Assembly: GCA_963782495.1 (NCBI GenBank)
Contig: CAWAJU010000012.1
Coordinates: forward strand, 1 to 64,000
DNA length: 64,000 nucleotides
Direction of reading: 5' to 3'
Source: DASQBT01 sp963782495
Lineage (GTDB): Bacteria > Pseudomonadota > Gammaproteobacteria > Burkholderiales > Thiobacillaceae
The notes under the pieces were generated by a model. That model had not been told where the DNA came from, searched no databases, and saw only the letters and a program-made list of their open reading frames with translations. Made by a program: the position numbers and the translations under genes. This document shows positions 17,698-25,742 of this stretch, piece after piece. The first letter of the stretch is position 1; every line of letters begins with the position of its first letter.

Positions 17698-17729
17698 TTG
17701 AATTCCGAATCAACCACGGAGACGCGTTG

Positions 17730-18254
17730 GTGACCTCAAGTCCGGTTGCATCCACAGCGCCCCCGAGCGCTTATCTCGTGGGATTCGGCGCCTGTCTGCT
17801 TACCTGGATCCTGCTGACCGGCACTCTGGCTGCCGATGAGTTGCTGCTGGGCGGCATTGTCGCCCTGGTTGTGGTGGGTGTCGCCGGGCCGCGCCTGGAG
17901 TTACTCTCCGGGCTCAGGCTGGCGCCACTGGCGCCCCTGCACATGTTGCGTTACCTGGGCTATTTCTTCCGGCAGTTGGCGCTGTCAAATTTCGACGTGG
18001 CGCGACGGGTCATCTCGCCTGACCTGCCAATCAATCCAGGACTCGTGGAAGTGCGCACCGGGCTCACATCGAATTTGGGCCGCATGCTGCTCGCCAACAG
18101 CATCACCCTGACGCCGGGCACGCTGACCGTGGAGGTCGAGGGCGACCGCATGTTGATCCATTGGATCGACTGCCCGCCAGGCAGCGATCTGGAGAGCGCC
18201 ACGCGCGCCATCGCCGCAGGATTCGAGCAACGCATTTCGGGTTTCCTCAAATGA
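17730..18254 (+). CDS. MrpE/MnhE-type subunit (MbhA-like)
   Basis: This 174-residue membrane protein has two predicted N-terminal transmembrane helices (about 11-58), then an amphipathic stretch and a soluble C-terminal domain with ANSITLTPGTLTVEVEGDRMLIHWID, the family signature. MrpE is one of the small scaffold subunits of Mrp-type cation/proton antiporters and of MBH/MBS-type respiratory complexes. The GTG start at 17730 is chosen because GGAG lies 8 bases upstream and because upstream codons do not look like this family. A TTG at 17727 is an alternative. It is the first gene of a tightly packed operon and its stop overlaps the next ATG (ATGA at 18251). Confidence 0.88.
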   Translation: MTSSPVASTAPPSAYLVGFGACLLTWILLTGTLAADELLLGGIVALVVVGVAGPRLELLSGLRLAPLAPLHMLRYLGYFFRQLALSNFDVARRVISPDLPINPGLVEVRTGLTSNLGRMLLANSITLTPGTLTVEVEGDRMLIHWIDCPPGSDLESATRAIAAGFEQRISGFLK

Positions 18255-18526
18255 ACCCCCCCAGTCTCAACTTGTTGGAAATCGCCTCACTGTTTCTGCT
18301 CGGCGGTGCGCTGTTGTTGGGCTTCTTGCGCCTGGCACGCGGCCCGGCGGCGCCTGATCGCCTGGTCGCCGCCGACACCCTGGGCGTCATCGCCACAGCC
18401 GGGCTGGCACTGCTGGCGTGGCTGCTCGACAGCTCGCTCTATCTGGACGTGGCCCTGGTTTACGGCGTGTTGTCGTTCGTCGGCGTGGTGGCCCTTGCCC
18501 GTGCGGTCGAGGGAGAGCAGCCATGA
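18251..18526 (+). CDS. MrpF/MnhF-type subunit (MbhB-like)
   Basis: This 91-residue protein has three predicted transmembrane helices, the usual size for MrpF. The motif RLARGPAAPDRLVAADTLG between helices 1 and 2 is the family signature. It is part of the small-subunit module (E, F, G) that packs beside the antiporter-like subunits and is thought to contribute to cation translocation. It overlaps both neighbours by four bases (ATGA at 18251 and 18523). Confidence 0.88.
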   Translation: MNPPSLNLLEIASLFLLGGALLLGFLRLARGPAAPDRLVAADTLGVIATAGLALLAWLLDSSLYLDVALVYGVLSFVGVVALARAVEGEQP

Positions 18527-18828
18527 GGCTGGCGGCCGATCTTTTCCTCCTTGCCGGCGCACTGCTCTGCCTGCTGGCCGCCCTCGGCCTGCTGCGCATG
18601 CCCGACGTCTACAACCGCATCCAGGCCGCCACCAAGGCCTCGACCCTGGGCGTGGTTTTTATTCTGGTCGGAGTCAGCCTGCTGCATCCAACCTGGTGGC
18701 CCAAGCTGGTGGCCATAGCCGGCTTCATACTGTTCACCAGCCCGGTCGGTTCCTCGACCCTTGCGCGCGCGTTCCATCGCGCGGGCGTGAAAGTGTGGCA
18801 GACCAAACAGGCGGAGACCCGCCCGTGA
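18523..18828 (+). CDS. MrpG/MnhG-type subunit (MbhC-like)
   Basis: This 101-residue protein has three predicted transmembrane helices and the MrpG signature LRMPDVYNRIQAATKASTLG after helix 1, followed by FTSPVGSSTLARAFHRAG. It belongs to the E-F-G scaffold of Mrp-type antiporters and membrane-bound hydrogenase relatives. The stop overlaps a GTG start for the next gene (GTGA at 18825), so the small subunits are probably made in fixed ratio. Confidence 0.88.
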   Translation: MRLAADLFLLAGALLCLLAALGLLRMPDVYNRIQAATKASTLGVVFILVGVSLLHPTWWPKLVAIAGFILFTSPVGSSTLARAFHRAGVKVWQTKQAETRP

Positions 18829-19088
18829 TCGCCTGGATAAGCGTTCTGCTGGTGGCTCTGATGCTGGGCGCGGCCGTGTTCGTGTTGCTGTTCGATAACC
18901 TGATCGCTGCCATCGCCGCATCCTCGGTCGTGTCGCTGCTGCTCTCCCTGCTCTACGTGCTGCTCGCCGCACCCGACGTGGCGCTGACCGAAGCGGCCGT
19001 CGGCGCCGGACTGTCCGGCGCAGTGCTGGCCTTGGGCCTGCGCCGCCTGGGATTGATCAACCTGAACAAGGGGGAAAGCGATGCATAA
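18825..19088 (+). CDS. MbhD-like subunit (DUF4040, MrpA C-terminal/MrpB-related)
   Basis: This 87-residue protein is nearly all membrane helix (three segments) with the family motif APDVALTEAAVGAGL. It corresponds to the MbhD/DUF4040 unit, which in classic Mrp systems is fused to the end of MrpA. It starts with GTG overlapping the previous stop and ends 8 bases into the next gene. A separate gene for this unit is typical of MBH/MBS/Ehr complexes rather than of a pure Na+/H+ antiporter. Confidence 0.85.
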   Translation: MIAWISVLLVALMLGAAVFVLLFDNLIAAIAASSVVSLLLSLLYVLLAAPDVALTEAAVGAGLSGAVLALGLRRLGLINLNKGESDA

Positions 19089-19767
19089 GCTCGCCTCCCT
19101 GCTCTTCGCCGTTGGCCTGGCCGCCCTGCTCATGGCACTGGCGGCACATTTGCCGCTGGGCGCAACGCCGATGACCATCGGTCACGCAAGCCTCGATCGC
19201 GGACCGGGCGAAATCGGTTCCGCCAACATCGTGACCTCGGTCGTGCTGGCCTATCGCGGCATCGACACCCTGGGTGAACTGGCCATCCTGTTCGCCGCGG
19301 CCAGCATTGCCGGCATGGTGCTCAGCCCTGCCATCCGTTCAGGACACAATGCCGACACCAAGCCCCGCACACCGGCCGGGCTGGTGCTGCGCGCCGGTTC
19401 CGATCTGCTGTTTCCGCTTTTGCTCACGGTGGGGTTCTATATCGTTGCGCACGGCCACCTCACACCCGGCGGAGGCTTCCAGGGCGGCGTGGTTCTGGCG
19501 GCGGCTTTCTTCGTGTCCTTCCTGGCGCGTGCCGATCGTCTGCCCAAACCTGCTGCGTTGATCCTGATGGAAGGCCTGGCCGGTGCAGTCTTCATCGGCA
19601 TCGGTCTCGCCGCCATGCTCGACGGCGGCCCATTCATGCGACTTCTGTTGGACAAGGGTACGGTCGGACAGCTCGTGTCAGCTGGCAGCTTGCCCCTGCT
19701 CTACCTCGCGGTCGGCCTCAAGGTTGGCGCCGAACTATCCGACTTGCTCGCGCATCTGGCGGAATAG
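19081..19767 (+). CDS. MrpB-type subunit, fused MbhE-MbhF-like
   Basis: This 228-residue protein has an N-terminal unit (about 1-85; SANIVTSVVLAYRGIDTLGE), resembling MbhE, followed by an MrpB/MbhF domain (about 95-228; LLTVGFYIVAHGHLTPGGGFQGG). In MBH these are often separate genes and in Mrp they are part of MrpA/MrpB, so this is a natural fusion. About six transmembrane helices are predicted. The family is part of the proposed sodium-handling side of these complexes. It overlaps the MbhD-like gene by 8 bases, and the MrpC-like GTG follows two bases after its stop. Confidence 0.85.
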   Translation: MHKLASLLFAVGLAALLMALAAHLPLGATPMTIGHASLDRGPGEIGSANIVTSVVLAYRGIDTLGELAILFAAASIAGMVLSPAIRSGHNADTKPRTPAGLVLRAGSDLLFPLLLTVGFYIVAHGHLTPGGGFQGGVVLAAAFFVSFLARADRLPKPAALILMEGLAGAVFIGIGLAAMLDGGPFMRLLLDKGTVGQLVSAGSLPLLYLAVGLKVGAELSDLLAHLAE

Positions 19768-19769
19768 AC

Positions 19770-20237
19770 GTGAACCTGACTCCCCCCGATCTCATCCTTG
19801 TCCTGGCGGTCGGCGGCGTCGGACTCGTTGCCATCGGCGCAATCGGCCTGGCCGTGTCGCGTCACCTGTTGCGCCTGGTACTGGCCCTGGGCATTGCCGA
19901 ATGCGGCGTGAACCTGTTGCTGGTGCTGGCCGGCTACCGCTGGGACGCAGTGGCCCCGATCCTGACCGGCGCGACCGTAACCCGGCCCATGGTCGATCCA
20001 GTGCCGCAGGCCTTGGTGCTGACGTCCATCGTCATCGGCGTCGGCGTGCAAGCGCTGGCCGTCGCGCTGATGATCCGCATCAAGGAAGCCTACGGCACGT
20101 TGGACATCCGCGAACTGAAGACCCGGGTGGAACAGGACATTTGCGGCGAGGCCGGCATCGCGCCGCCGCAGAGCATCAATTCGCCTAGCCCCGGCCAGAC
20201 CTTCCCGGTCCCGGTTGCGGCCAGGGAGTCCGCATGA
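19770..20237 (+). CDS. MrpC/NuoK-type subunit (MbhG-like)
   Basis: This 155-residue protein has three transmembrane helices in the NuoK/MrpC arrangement, with GIAECGVNLLLVLAGY (the family's Glu in helix 2) and DPVPQALVLTSIVIGVGVQA. The C-terminal 45 residues are hydrophilic and Pro-rich, longer than the minimal family length. NuoK-type subunits carry a membrane Glu thought to lie on the proton or cation path. It starts with GTG two bases after the previous stop and overlaps the MrpD-like gene by four bases. Confidence 0.87.
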   Translation: MNLTPPDLILVLAVGGVGLVAIGAIGLAVSRHLLRLVLALGIAECGVNLLLVLAGYRWDAVAPILTGATVTRPMVDPVPQALVLTSIVIGVGVQALAVALMIRIKEAYGTLDIRELKTRVEQDICGEAGIAPPQSINSPSPGQTFPVPVAARESA

Positions 20238-21670
20238 ACAGCCTCGCTCTGCCGGTGGTGCTGCCTTTGCTCGGCGCCTTCCTGATGCGCCCGCTCAGTC
20301 TTGCTTCGCCGCGGCTGGCGGGCTGGATTGGTCCGCTGGTGCTATTGGCTTGCATCGGCCTATTGGGCAACATCGGCCTGCTCGCCGACGGCCATCCGGT
20401 CATGGCAGCAATTGGCGGTTACGCCGCCCCCTTGGGCATCGTGTTCTATGCCGATTCCGTGGCCCTGCTGTTCGCCCTCGCAGTGCCGCTCTTCGCGTTG
20501 CTATTGTGGCCGCGCGAAGGTGGCGATCGGGTCAGCGCGCTGATGCTGCTGCTGGTCGGCTCCGGCATCGGCCTGGCAATCTCCGGCGACCTGTTCAATA
20601 TTTTCGTGTTCTACGAATTGCTCTCGGTCGCCTCCTTCGGCCTAGTCGCAGCGAGCGGCAACGCACGCGCCTATGTCGCGACGCTGCGCTATCTGCTGGT
20701 AAGCGGCTTCGCCTCGGTGCTGGCGCTGCTCGGGATCACCCTGGTCTATACCCAGACCGGTACGCTCAACCTCGCGCATCTATCGGCGCTGGCGCCAACC
20801 CATCTCGCCAATCCGATCGGCCTGGCTGCCTTCACCTGCCTGTTGCTCGGCTTCGGGGTCAAGGCGGAGTTGTTCCCTGTCAATGCCTGGGTGCCGGAAG
20901 TCTACGCCACCGCGCCGAAGCGGATCTCCGCATTGCTGGCGGGGGTCGTGTCCAAGCTGGCGATCCTGGTGCTATTGCGCCTGCTGCTGCTGATCTTTGA
21001 TCTGCCCGAGGCGCGCCAGATGTTGCTGGTCCTCGGCCTGATTGGCCTGGTGAGCGGTGAGCTGGCTGCCTGGCGGGCACGCGATCTGCCGCGCATGCTG
21101 GCCTATTCGTCCATCGGGCAACTCGGCCTGTTGTTCATTGCCCTGTCGATACCCGGCGAGGCCGGTCTGGTAGCGGCCCTGGCCGTGGCCCTGCACCATC
21201 TGGTGCTGAAGCCCGCACTGTTCCTCCTGGCGGAACGTTGGAGCGGCGGACTCGACGGTCTCGCCGGTGCCGGCCGCCAGACGCCACTGGCCGCTGGTCT
21301 GTTCACGCTGTTTGCGCTGTCCCTGGTGGGCGTACCGCCACTGCCCGGCTTCTGGGCAAAACTGTTGCTGCTGCTCAGTCTTGGGCAGCAGGAAGGCGTG
21401 CCTGCACAGGTCGCCATTGCCGGCGTGCTGCTGATGACTGTGGTCGAGGCGCATTACCTGTTTCGTCTGGTCGGGCTGTTGTATGCGAAAATTGATCGCC
21501 CTGCGACGCCGCATCGCAACAGCGACGTGGCCGTGGCCAGCCTGCTCGGTATACTGCTGGTTGCCAGCGTTCCTCTCATGCCGATCCTGGCCGATACCTT
21601 TGCCACCATGGCCAGGCAGGTTGCGGATTTGCCCGCCTACCGCGCGCTGATCCTGGGAGTCGCACCATGA
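20234..21670 (+). CDS. Antiporter-like subunit, MrpD/NuoN type (MbhH-like)
   Basis: This 478-residue protein has about 14 predicted transmembrane helices. Antiporter-family landmarks are FNIFVFYELLSVASFGLVA (helix 5 with the key Glu), GVKAELFPVNAWVPEVYATAP (helix 7 Lys) and LHHLVLKPALFLLAE. These are the proton-translocating subunits shared by complex I, Mrp and MBH-type complexes. A second antiporter-like gene follows directly with an ATGA overlap at 21667; that pairing (H and H') is known from MBS/MBX-type complexes and is not typical of hydrogen-evolving MBH. Confidence 0.88.
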   Translation: MNSLALPVVLPLLGAFLMRPLSLASPRLAGWIGPLVLLACIGLLGNIGLLADGHPVMAAIGGYAAPLGIVFYADSVALLFALAVPLFALLLWPREGGDRVSALMLLLVGSGIGLAISGDLFNIFVFYELLSVASFGLVAASGNARAYVATLRYLLVSGFASVLALLGITLVYTQTGTLNLAHLSALAPTHLANPIGLAAFTCLLLGFGVKAELFPVNAWVPEVYATAPKRISALLAGVVSKLAILVLLRLLLLIFDLPEARQMLLVLGLIGLVSGELAAWRARDLPRMLAYSSIGQLGLLFIALSIPGEAGLVAALAVALHHLVLKPALFLLAERWSGGLDGLAGAGRQTPLAAGLFTLFALSLVGVPPLPGFWAKLLLLLSLGQQEGVPAQVAIAGVLLMTVVEAHYLFRLVGLLYAKIDRPATPHRNSDVAVASLLGILLVASVPLMPILADTFATMARQVADLPAYRALILGVAP

Positions 21671-23517
21671 GTTTCGCTCCTCTCGACACGCTGTATCTGA
21701 TCGCGGCACTGACCCTGCTGGCGATGTTGCTTGCGGGACGCTGGCGCGGCGCGGGCATTCTGGCAACCCTCATGTATGCGGCGCAGTTGTGGGCGCTGTC
21801 CCAGGTCGGCGACGCAAGCGCCGGCTTTGGCTTCTCCGCTTTCGGCTTCACACTGGCCTGGCACTTCGATGCGCTGGCCTGGATGTTTGCGGTCGTCACC
21901 CTGGTGGCTGCCCTGTTCGCCAGCTGGTTCGGTTCGGGCGAATGGCTGCGTACCTACGCAGGCAGCCGGCGCCTGTTGCACAGCGCGCTTGCCGGCAACG
22001 TGCTGGCAATGCTGCTGTTGTTTGGCAGCGGTGACCTGCTGACCCTGTTCGTTGGCTGGGAAGCGACATCCTGGGCGGGCTTCCTGCTCATGGCGCTGGC
22101 CGGCGGCGTCGCCCGCAAGGCAGCCCTCAAGTACTTGGTCTATGCGATCGCCGGCGCGATGTCCCTGCTCGCCGCGCTGGTCGTGCTGTTCCAGGCCGGC
22201 GGCTCGTTCGGCTTCGCTGCGGCGCAAGCCACCATGGCCGACATGGGCGACCTGCAACTGTGGGGCATGGTGTTGCTGTTCCTGATCGGTTTCGGCGCCA
22301 AGATGGCCCTGCTGCCCTTCCATCTGTGGCAGGCGCCGGCTTATTCCGAGACCCCTGCGCCGGGGGCGGTATTCTTCGGCGCCATCGTCGGCCGCGTCGG
22401 TTTGTTCGCGCTGGCCGTGGTGCTGTTCAAGCTGGTCGGCATCGCACATCTCAAATCCCTGGATATTCCCTACACCTTTCTCAACGCACAGGACCTGATC
22501 GCCTGGCTCGCGGCGCTGACCATCATCCTGCCCACCTACACCGCGTTGAAGCAGAATGACGCGCGCTATCTGCTGGCCTGGCACGGCGTCGGCCAGGGCG
22601 GCTACATGCTGATCGGGCTGATGCTGGGCACCGCGCTGGGCACGGCCGGCGGCCTGCTGCACGTGATCAACCATGCCGCCACACAAGCCACCCTGCTGAT
22701 GGCGGTGTTCGCAGTGCAGCATCGCATCGGCCACACCGACCTCAACCGCCTGGGCGGCCTGGTGGCGCGCATGCCGCTGACCTTCCTGGCCCTGCTGCTC
22801 GGCATCATCAGCCTGGCTGGACTGCCGCCGATGAGCGGCTTCGTCTCCAAGTGGATGGTTTACACGGCGCTGATCCAGGACGGACGCCCCTTGCTGTTCG
22901 TGACCAGCGTCATCGGCACCCTGGGTACCATCCTTTCCCTGTACAAGCTGATTCACAACCTGTTCCTCGGCCAGTTGCGTGCCGAACACGAAAGGATAGA
23001 CGAGGCTCCGCTGTCGATGCTGATCCCCATGCTCGCCTGTGGTTTCATCGCCTTCGTCACCGGCGTGGCACCCGGCCTGCTGTTGGGCTGGGTGGCCGCA
23101 GCACAGGGCGCCCTCGGCCTGCCAGTGCTGGAATACACTCTGGGCGGTGTGTCCTCTCCCCAGGCCAGCCTGGACATGCTCTGGGTGGTGGGCGTGCTGT
23201 TCGCCGGTTTCGGCGTCGGTGCCGTGCTGTTCTACGGTTTCGGCGGCAAGACCCAGCGCATCAACCAGTTCGACAATTATGCCGGCGGGCACTTCCTTAC
23301 TGCCCAGATGCGCTACCAATACAGTGACAACTTCTATGCCGGTCTGATGCACTTGATCGGCGGCTGGTATCGGGGTAGTTTCAAATTCCTGGAAGACGCC
23401 ATCGGTTCCGCCGTGAGCCTGATCGCCGAATCTGCAGGCGGCTGGTACCGGGCGACAAGTCCGGGGTTTTACTTACTGGCAGGCGCCACGCTGCTGCTGG
23501 CCTGGGTGTTGCTGTGA
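21667..23517 (+). CDS. Second antiporter-like subunit, NuoL/HyfB type (MbsH'-like)
   Basis: This 616-residue protein has about 15-16 predicted transmembrane helices. Landmarks include LLTLFVGWEATSWAGFLLM (key Glu), GFGAKMALLPFHLWQAPAY (key Lys) and LAGLPPMSGFVSKWMVY. The long C-terminal extension (about 480-616) includes a further hydrophilic loop and a final helix, as in NuoL-like proteins with a lateral arm. It overlaps both neighbours. Two antiporter subunits in one complex would allow more ion translocation per electron pair than a single one (inference from related complexes). Confidence 0.86.
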   Translation: MSFAPLDTLYLIAALTLLAMLLAGRWRGAGILATLMYAAQLWALSQVGDASAGFGFSAFGFTLAWHFDALAWMFAVVTLVAALFASWFGSGEWLRTYAGSRRLLHSALAGNVLAMLLLFGSGDLLTLFVGWEATSWAGFLLMALAGGVARKAALKYLVYAIAGAMSLLAALVVLFQAGGSFGFAAAQATMADMGDLQLWGMVLLFLIGFGAKMALLPFHLWQAPAYSETPAPGAVFFGAIVGRVGLFALAVVLFKLVGIAHLKSLDIPYTFLNAQDLIAWLAALTIILPTYTALKQNDARYLLAWHGVGQGGYMLIGLMLGTALGTAGGLLHVINHAATQATLLMAVFAVQHRIGHTDLNRLGGLVARMPLTFLALLLGIISLAGLPPMSGFVSKWMVYTALIQDGRPLLFVTSVIGTLGTILSLYKLIHNLFLGQLRAEHERIDEAPLSMLIPMLACGFIAFVTGVAPGLLLGWVAAAQGALGLPVLEYTLGGVSSPQASLDMLWVVGVLFAGFGVGAVLFYGFGGKTQRINQFDNYAGGHFLTAQMRYQYSDNFYAGLMHLIGGWYRGSFKFLEDAIGSAVSLIAESAGGWYRATSPGFYLLAGATLLLAWVLL

Positions 23518-24410
23518 TGATGCATCTAATCCTCGAACTGCTGTTGATGCCGTTGGCGGCCTTCGTCATCGGCCTGGGCATGGTGCTGATGATGCGCAAG
23601 ATTGCCGCGCGTTTGCAGCGCCGCGTCGGCCCACCCTTCTTCCAGCCGATCTATGACATCGTCAAGCTCTATGGCAAGCACACCCAGACCTCGCACGGCC
23701 TGATCCATGACGTCGGAATCGTCATGGCAGTCGGCGGCTATGTTGCGGCGGAGACCCTTCTGCCGATGCCGGGCATGAATGGCATTGCTGACAAGGGCGG
23801 GCTGATCACCCTGATGTATTTGATGATGGTGCCGTCCCTGGGCATGGCGCTGGGTGTCGGGCAATGCGCCAACCCCAATGGTTCGATCGGCATCGGCCGG
23901 GCGCTGACTGCGATGCTGGCCTACGACGTGCCCTTCGTCATCGTCGTGTTCGGCGTCGCTTTCCATTTCGGCGGCACCAATCTGGTGTCCATCATCACCG
24001 CCCAGCAGAGCGCCGGAATCTCTGGCTGGGGCGCAGTGCAGATGCCGCTGCTGGCCATCGCCGGGCTGTTCACCCTGCACGGCATGCTGGGCAAGCAACC
24101 CTTTGAGGTTTATATCGCCCCGGCCGAAATTGCCACGGGTCCCATGGTGGAAATGAGCGGCAAACACTTGGGCGGACTGTTCGTGATGCAGAGCTTCCAG
24201 TTGTATACGGCCTCGGCGCTGTACGTGACACTGTTCCTGGGCGGCGGTGAGAACTGGCTCAGTTTTATCGCCAAGTGCTTTGCCGTGCTGGCGGTGCCGG
24301 TGAGCCTCGCATATCTGTATCCGCGCTACCGCACCGAAGACCTGGTGCGGCTGATGTGGAAATGGCCGGTGATGATCGGACTGATCGGCCTGGCCTTTGT
24401 AATGCGTTGA
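23514..24410 (+). CDS. NuoH/HycD-type membrane anchor subunit (MbhM-like)
   Basis: This 298-residue protein has eight predicted transmembrane helices. Family marks are ARLQRRVGPPFFQPIYDIVKLYGK near the N-terminus and PFEVYIAPAEIATGPMVEMSGK in the middle, which line the quinone/E-channel region in complex I. The subunit links the hydrophilic module to the antiporter part. The start is ambiguous: a GTG at 23514 and two ATGs (23517, 23520) lie in frame right at the previous stop codon. The next gene starts 13 bases downstream with GAGGAAG before it. Confidence 0.88.
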   Translation: MMMHLILELLLMPLAAFVIGLGMVLMMRKIAARLQRRVGPPFFQPIYDIVKLYGKHTQTSHGLIHDVGIVMAVGGYVAAETLLPMPGMNGIADKGGLITLMYLMMVPSLGMALGVGQCANPNGSIGIGRALTAMLAYDVPFVIVVFGVAFHFGGTNLVSIITAQQSAGISGWGAVQMPLLAIAGLFTLHGMLGKQPFEVYIAPAEIATGPMVEMSGKHLGGLFVMQSFQLYTASALYVTLFLGGGENWLSFIAKCFAVLAVPVSLAYLYPRYRTEDLVRLMWKWPVMIGLIGLAFVMR

Positions 24411-24423
24411 TGAGGAAGCTGGC

Positions 24424-25152
24424 ATGAATACGCTGAAAGACATCCCCGTTCGTTACCAGGCTCAGGAAGCACCGGCGCGGACCAATCCCCTGGCCAACGT
24501 GTTCGACGAATTCATCCGCTTCTGCCGCTCGCGTTCCCTGTTCATGCTGCATTACTGCACCGGTTGCGGCGCGATCGAATTACCGCCGGCCATGACCTCG
24601 CGCTTCGACATGGAGCGACTCGGCATCCAGCCCATGGTGACGCCGCGCCAGGCCGACATCCTGCTGGTCACCGGCTATGTCTCGGTGAAAACGCTCAAGC
24701 GTGTGATCCTGACCTATGAGCAGATGGCTTCCCCCAAGTACGTGATCGGCATCTGTTCCTGCACCGTCAACGGCGGCATGTACTGGCAGAGCTACGCGAC
24801 CGCCAAGAAGCTCAACGATTACCTGCCGGTGGATATCTATATCGCCGGCTGCATGCCGCGTCCGGAAGCGGTGATTCACGGCCTCCAGGAACTGATGGAA
24901 AACATCCGCACTGGCCAGTCCGACAACTGGAAGGATTACTATCAGCGTTACGACCATTACCTCGGGAATCAGCAACGGCTGTTCGGCGAAACCTGGCAGA
25001 CCCCGACCGAGGTGATCGGCGAGGCACACCACTACGGCCTTGCAGGCCCGGAAACCGAAGGTGAACATACCCGATTGCTGGGTCTGCACAAAGCGCCGCT
25101 GGAGCCCCTGCGCATGACCCTCAATGCCGGCAAGCTGGAGCGTCTGGAATGA
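24424..25152 (+). CDS. NuoB/HycG-type small subunit with [4Fe-4S] cluster (MbhJ-like)
   Basis: This 242-residue protein has the N2-type cluster ligands Cys45 and Cys48 (YCTGCGAIE), Cys113 (or Cys111) in GICSCTVNGG, and Cys143 in AGCMPRPE. This subunit passes electrons from the ferredoxin side to the active site of the large subunit. The roughly 70-residue C-terminal tail after LQELMENIRTG is hydrophilic and longer than the minimal fold. It overlaps the NuoC-like gene by four bases (ATGA at 25149). All cluster ligands are intact, so an electron-transfer role is retained although the large subunit has lost its NiFe ligands. Confidence 0.88.
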   Translation: MNTLKDIPVRYQAQEAPARTNPLANVFDEFIRFCRSRSLFMLHYCTGCGAIELPPAMTSRFDMERLGIQPMVTPRQADILLVTGYVSVKTLKRVILTYEQMASPKYVIGICSCTVNGGMYWQSYATAKKLNDYLPVDIYIAGCMPRPEAVIHGLQELMENIRTGQSDNWKDYYQRYDHYLGNQQRLFGETWQTPTEVIGEAHHYGLAGPETEGEHTRLLGLHKAPLEPLRMTLNAGKLERLE

Positions 25153-25742
25153 GCACCGACCTGGTCTGCCCGGATGTCTACCAATGGCTGTGCCATCTGC
25201 TCAAGGAGGTGGACAGCGTCACCCACAAGCCTCGGTACGAGCGGCGCCAGCGCCTGGATATTGCGCCCGACGCCCTGCCGGCGCTGCTGGCCCTGCTGCA
25301 GGGCAAGGGCTCCTTTGTCCACCTATCCGCCATTTCCTGCGTGGACTGGATCAAGGAAGGCGAATTCGAACTGGTCTACCACGTCTGTTCCTACGAACTG
25401 AAGGTCACGGTATCTGCACACATCCGCATCCCGCGCGAGCCGGGGCGTTATCTTTCCGTGTACGACATCTACAAGCCGGCCGGATTCTTCGAGCGCGACA
25501 TCTTCGAGATGTACGGCATCTATTTCGAAGGCAGCCCGTGGATGGAGAAATTCATCCTCACGGAATGGGACGGCCCACCCCCAATGCGCAAGGAATTCGA
25601 TTCCGAAGCCTGGGTCGACGACCATTTCGACTGGCAGGATTACCACCCTGAATGGCTCAACGAGTTGGAGGCCCAGGGTGGTGGCATCGCCATCCGCCCG
25701 GAAGAGCAGCGCTTCAGCCGGAAGGCGAGAGATGAGAGCTGA
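25149..25742 (+). CDS. NuoC-type 30-kDa subunit (MbhK-like)
   Basis: This 197-residue soluble protein has the NuoC signature YKPAGFFERDIFEMYGIYFEG (the ERDxFEMYGI core), plus an N-terminal strand-rich region (SFVHLSAISCVDW). It is a structural subunit of the peripheral arm that embraces the large subunit. In many hydrogenases-3/4 it is fused to the large subunit; here it is separate, as in complex I and MBH. It overlaps the large-subunit start by 11 bases. Confidence 0.88.
   Translation: MSTDLVCPDVYQWLCHLLKEVDSVTHKPRYERRQRLDIAPDALPALLALLQGKGSFVHLSAISCVDWIKEGEFELVYHVCSYELKVTVSAHIRIPREPGRYLSVYDIYKPAGFFERDIFEMYGIYFEGSPWMEKFILTEWDGPPPMRKEFDSEAWVDDHFDWQDYHPEWLNELEAQGGGIAIRPEEQRFSRKARDES

Noticed and set aside
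17649..17729. N-terminal extension of the MrpE-like protein
   Set aside because: Lies across the sigma-54 promoter candidate and upstream of the ribosome site; residues do not resemble the family.
21637..23352. Minus-strand frame of 571 codons in the antiporter region
   Set aside because: Gln/His-rich mirror of membrane-protein codons on the other strand; not a real protein.
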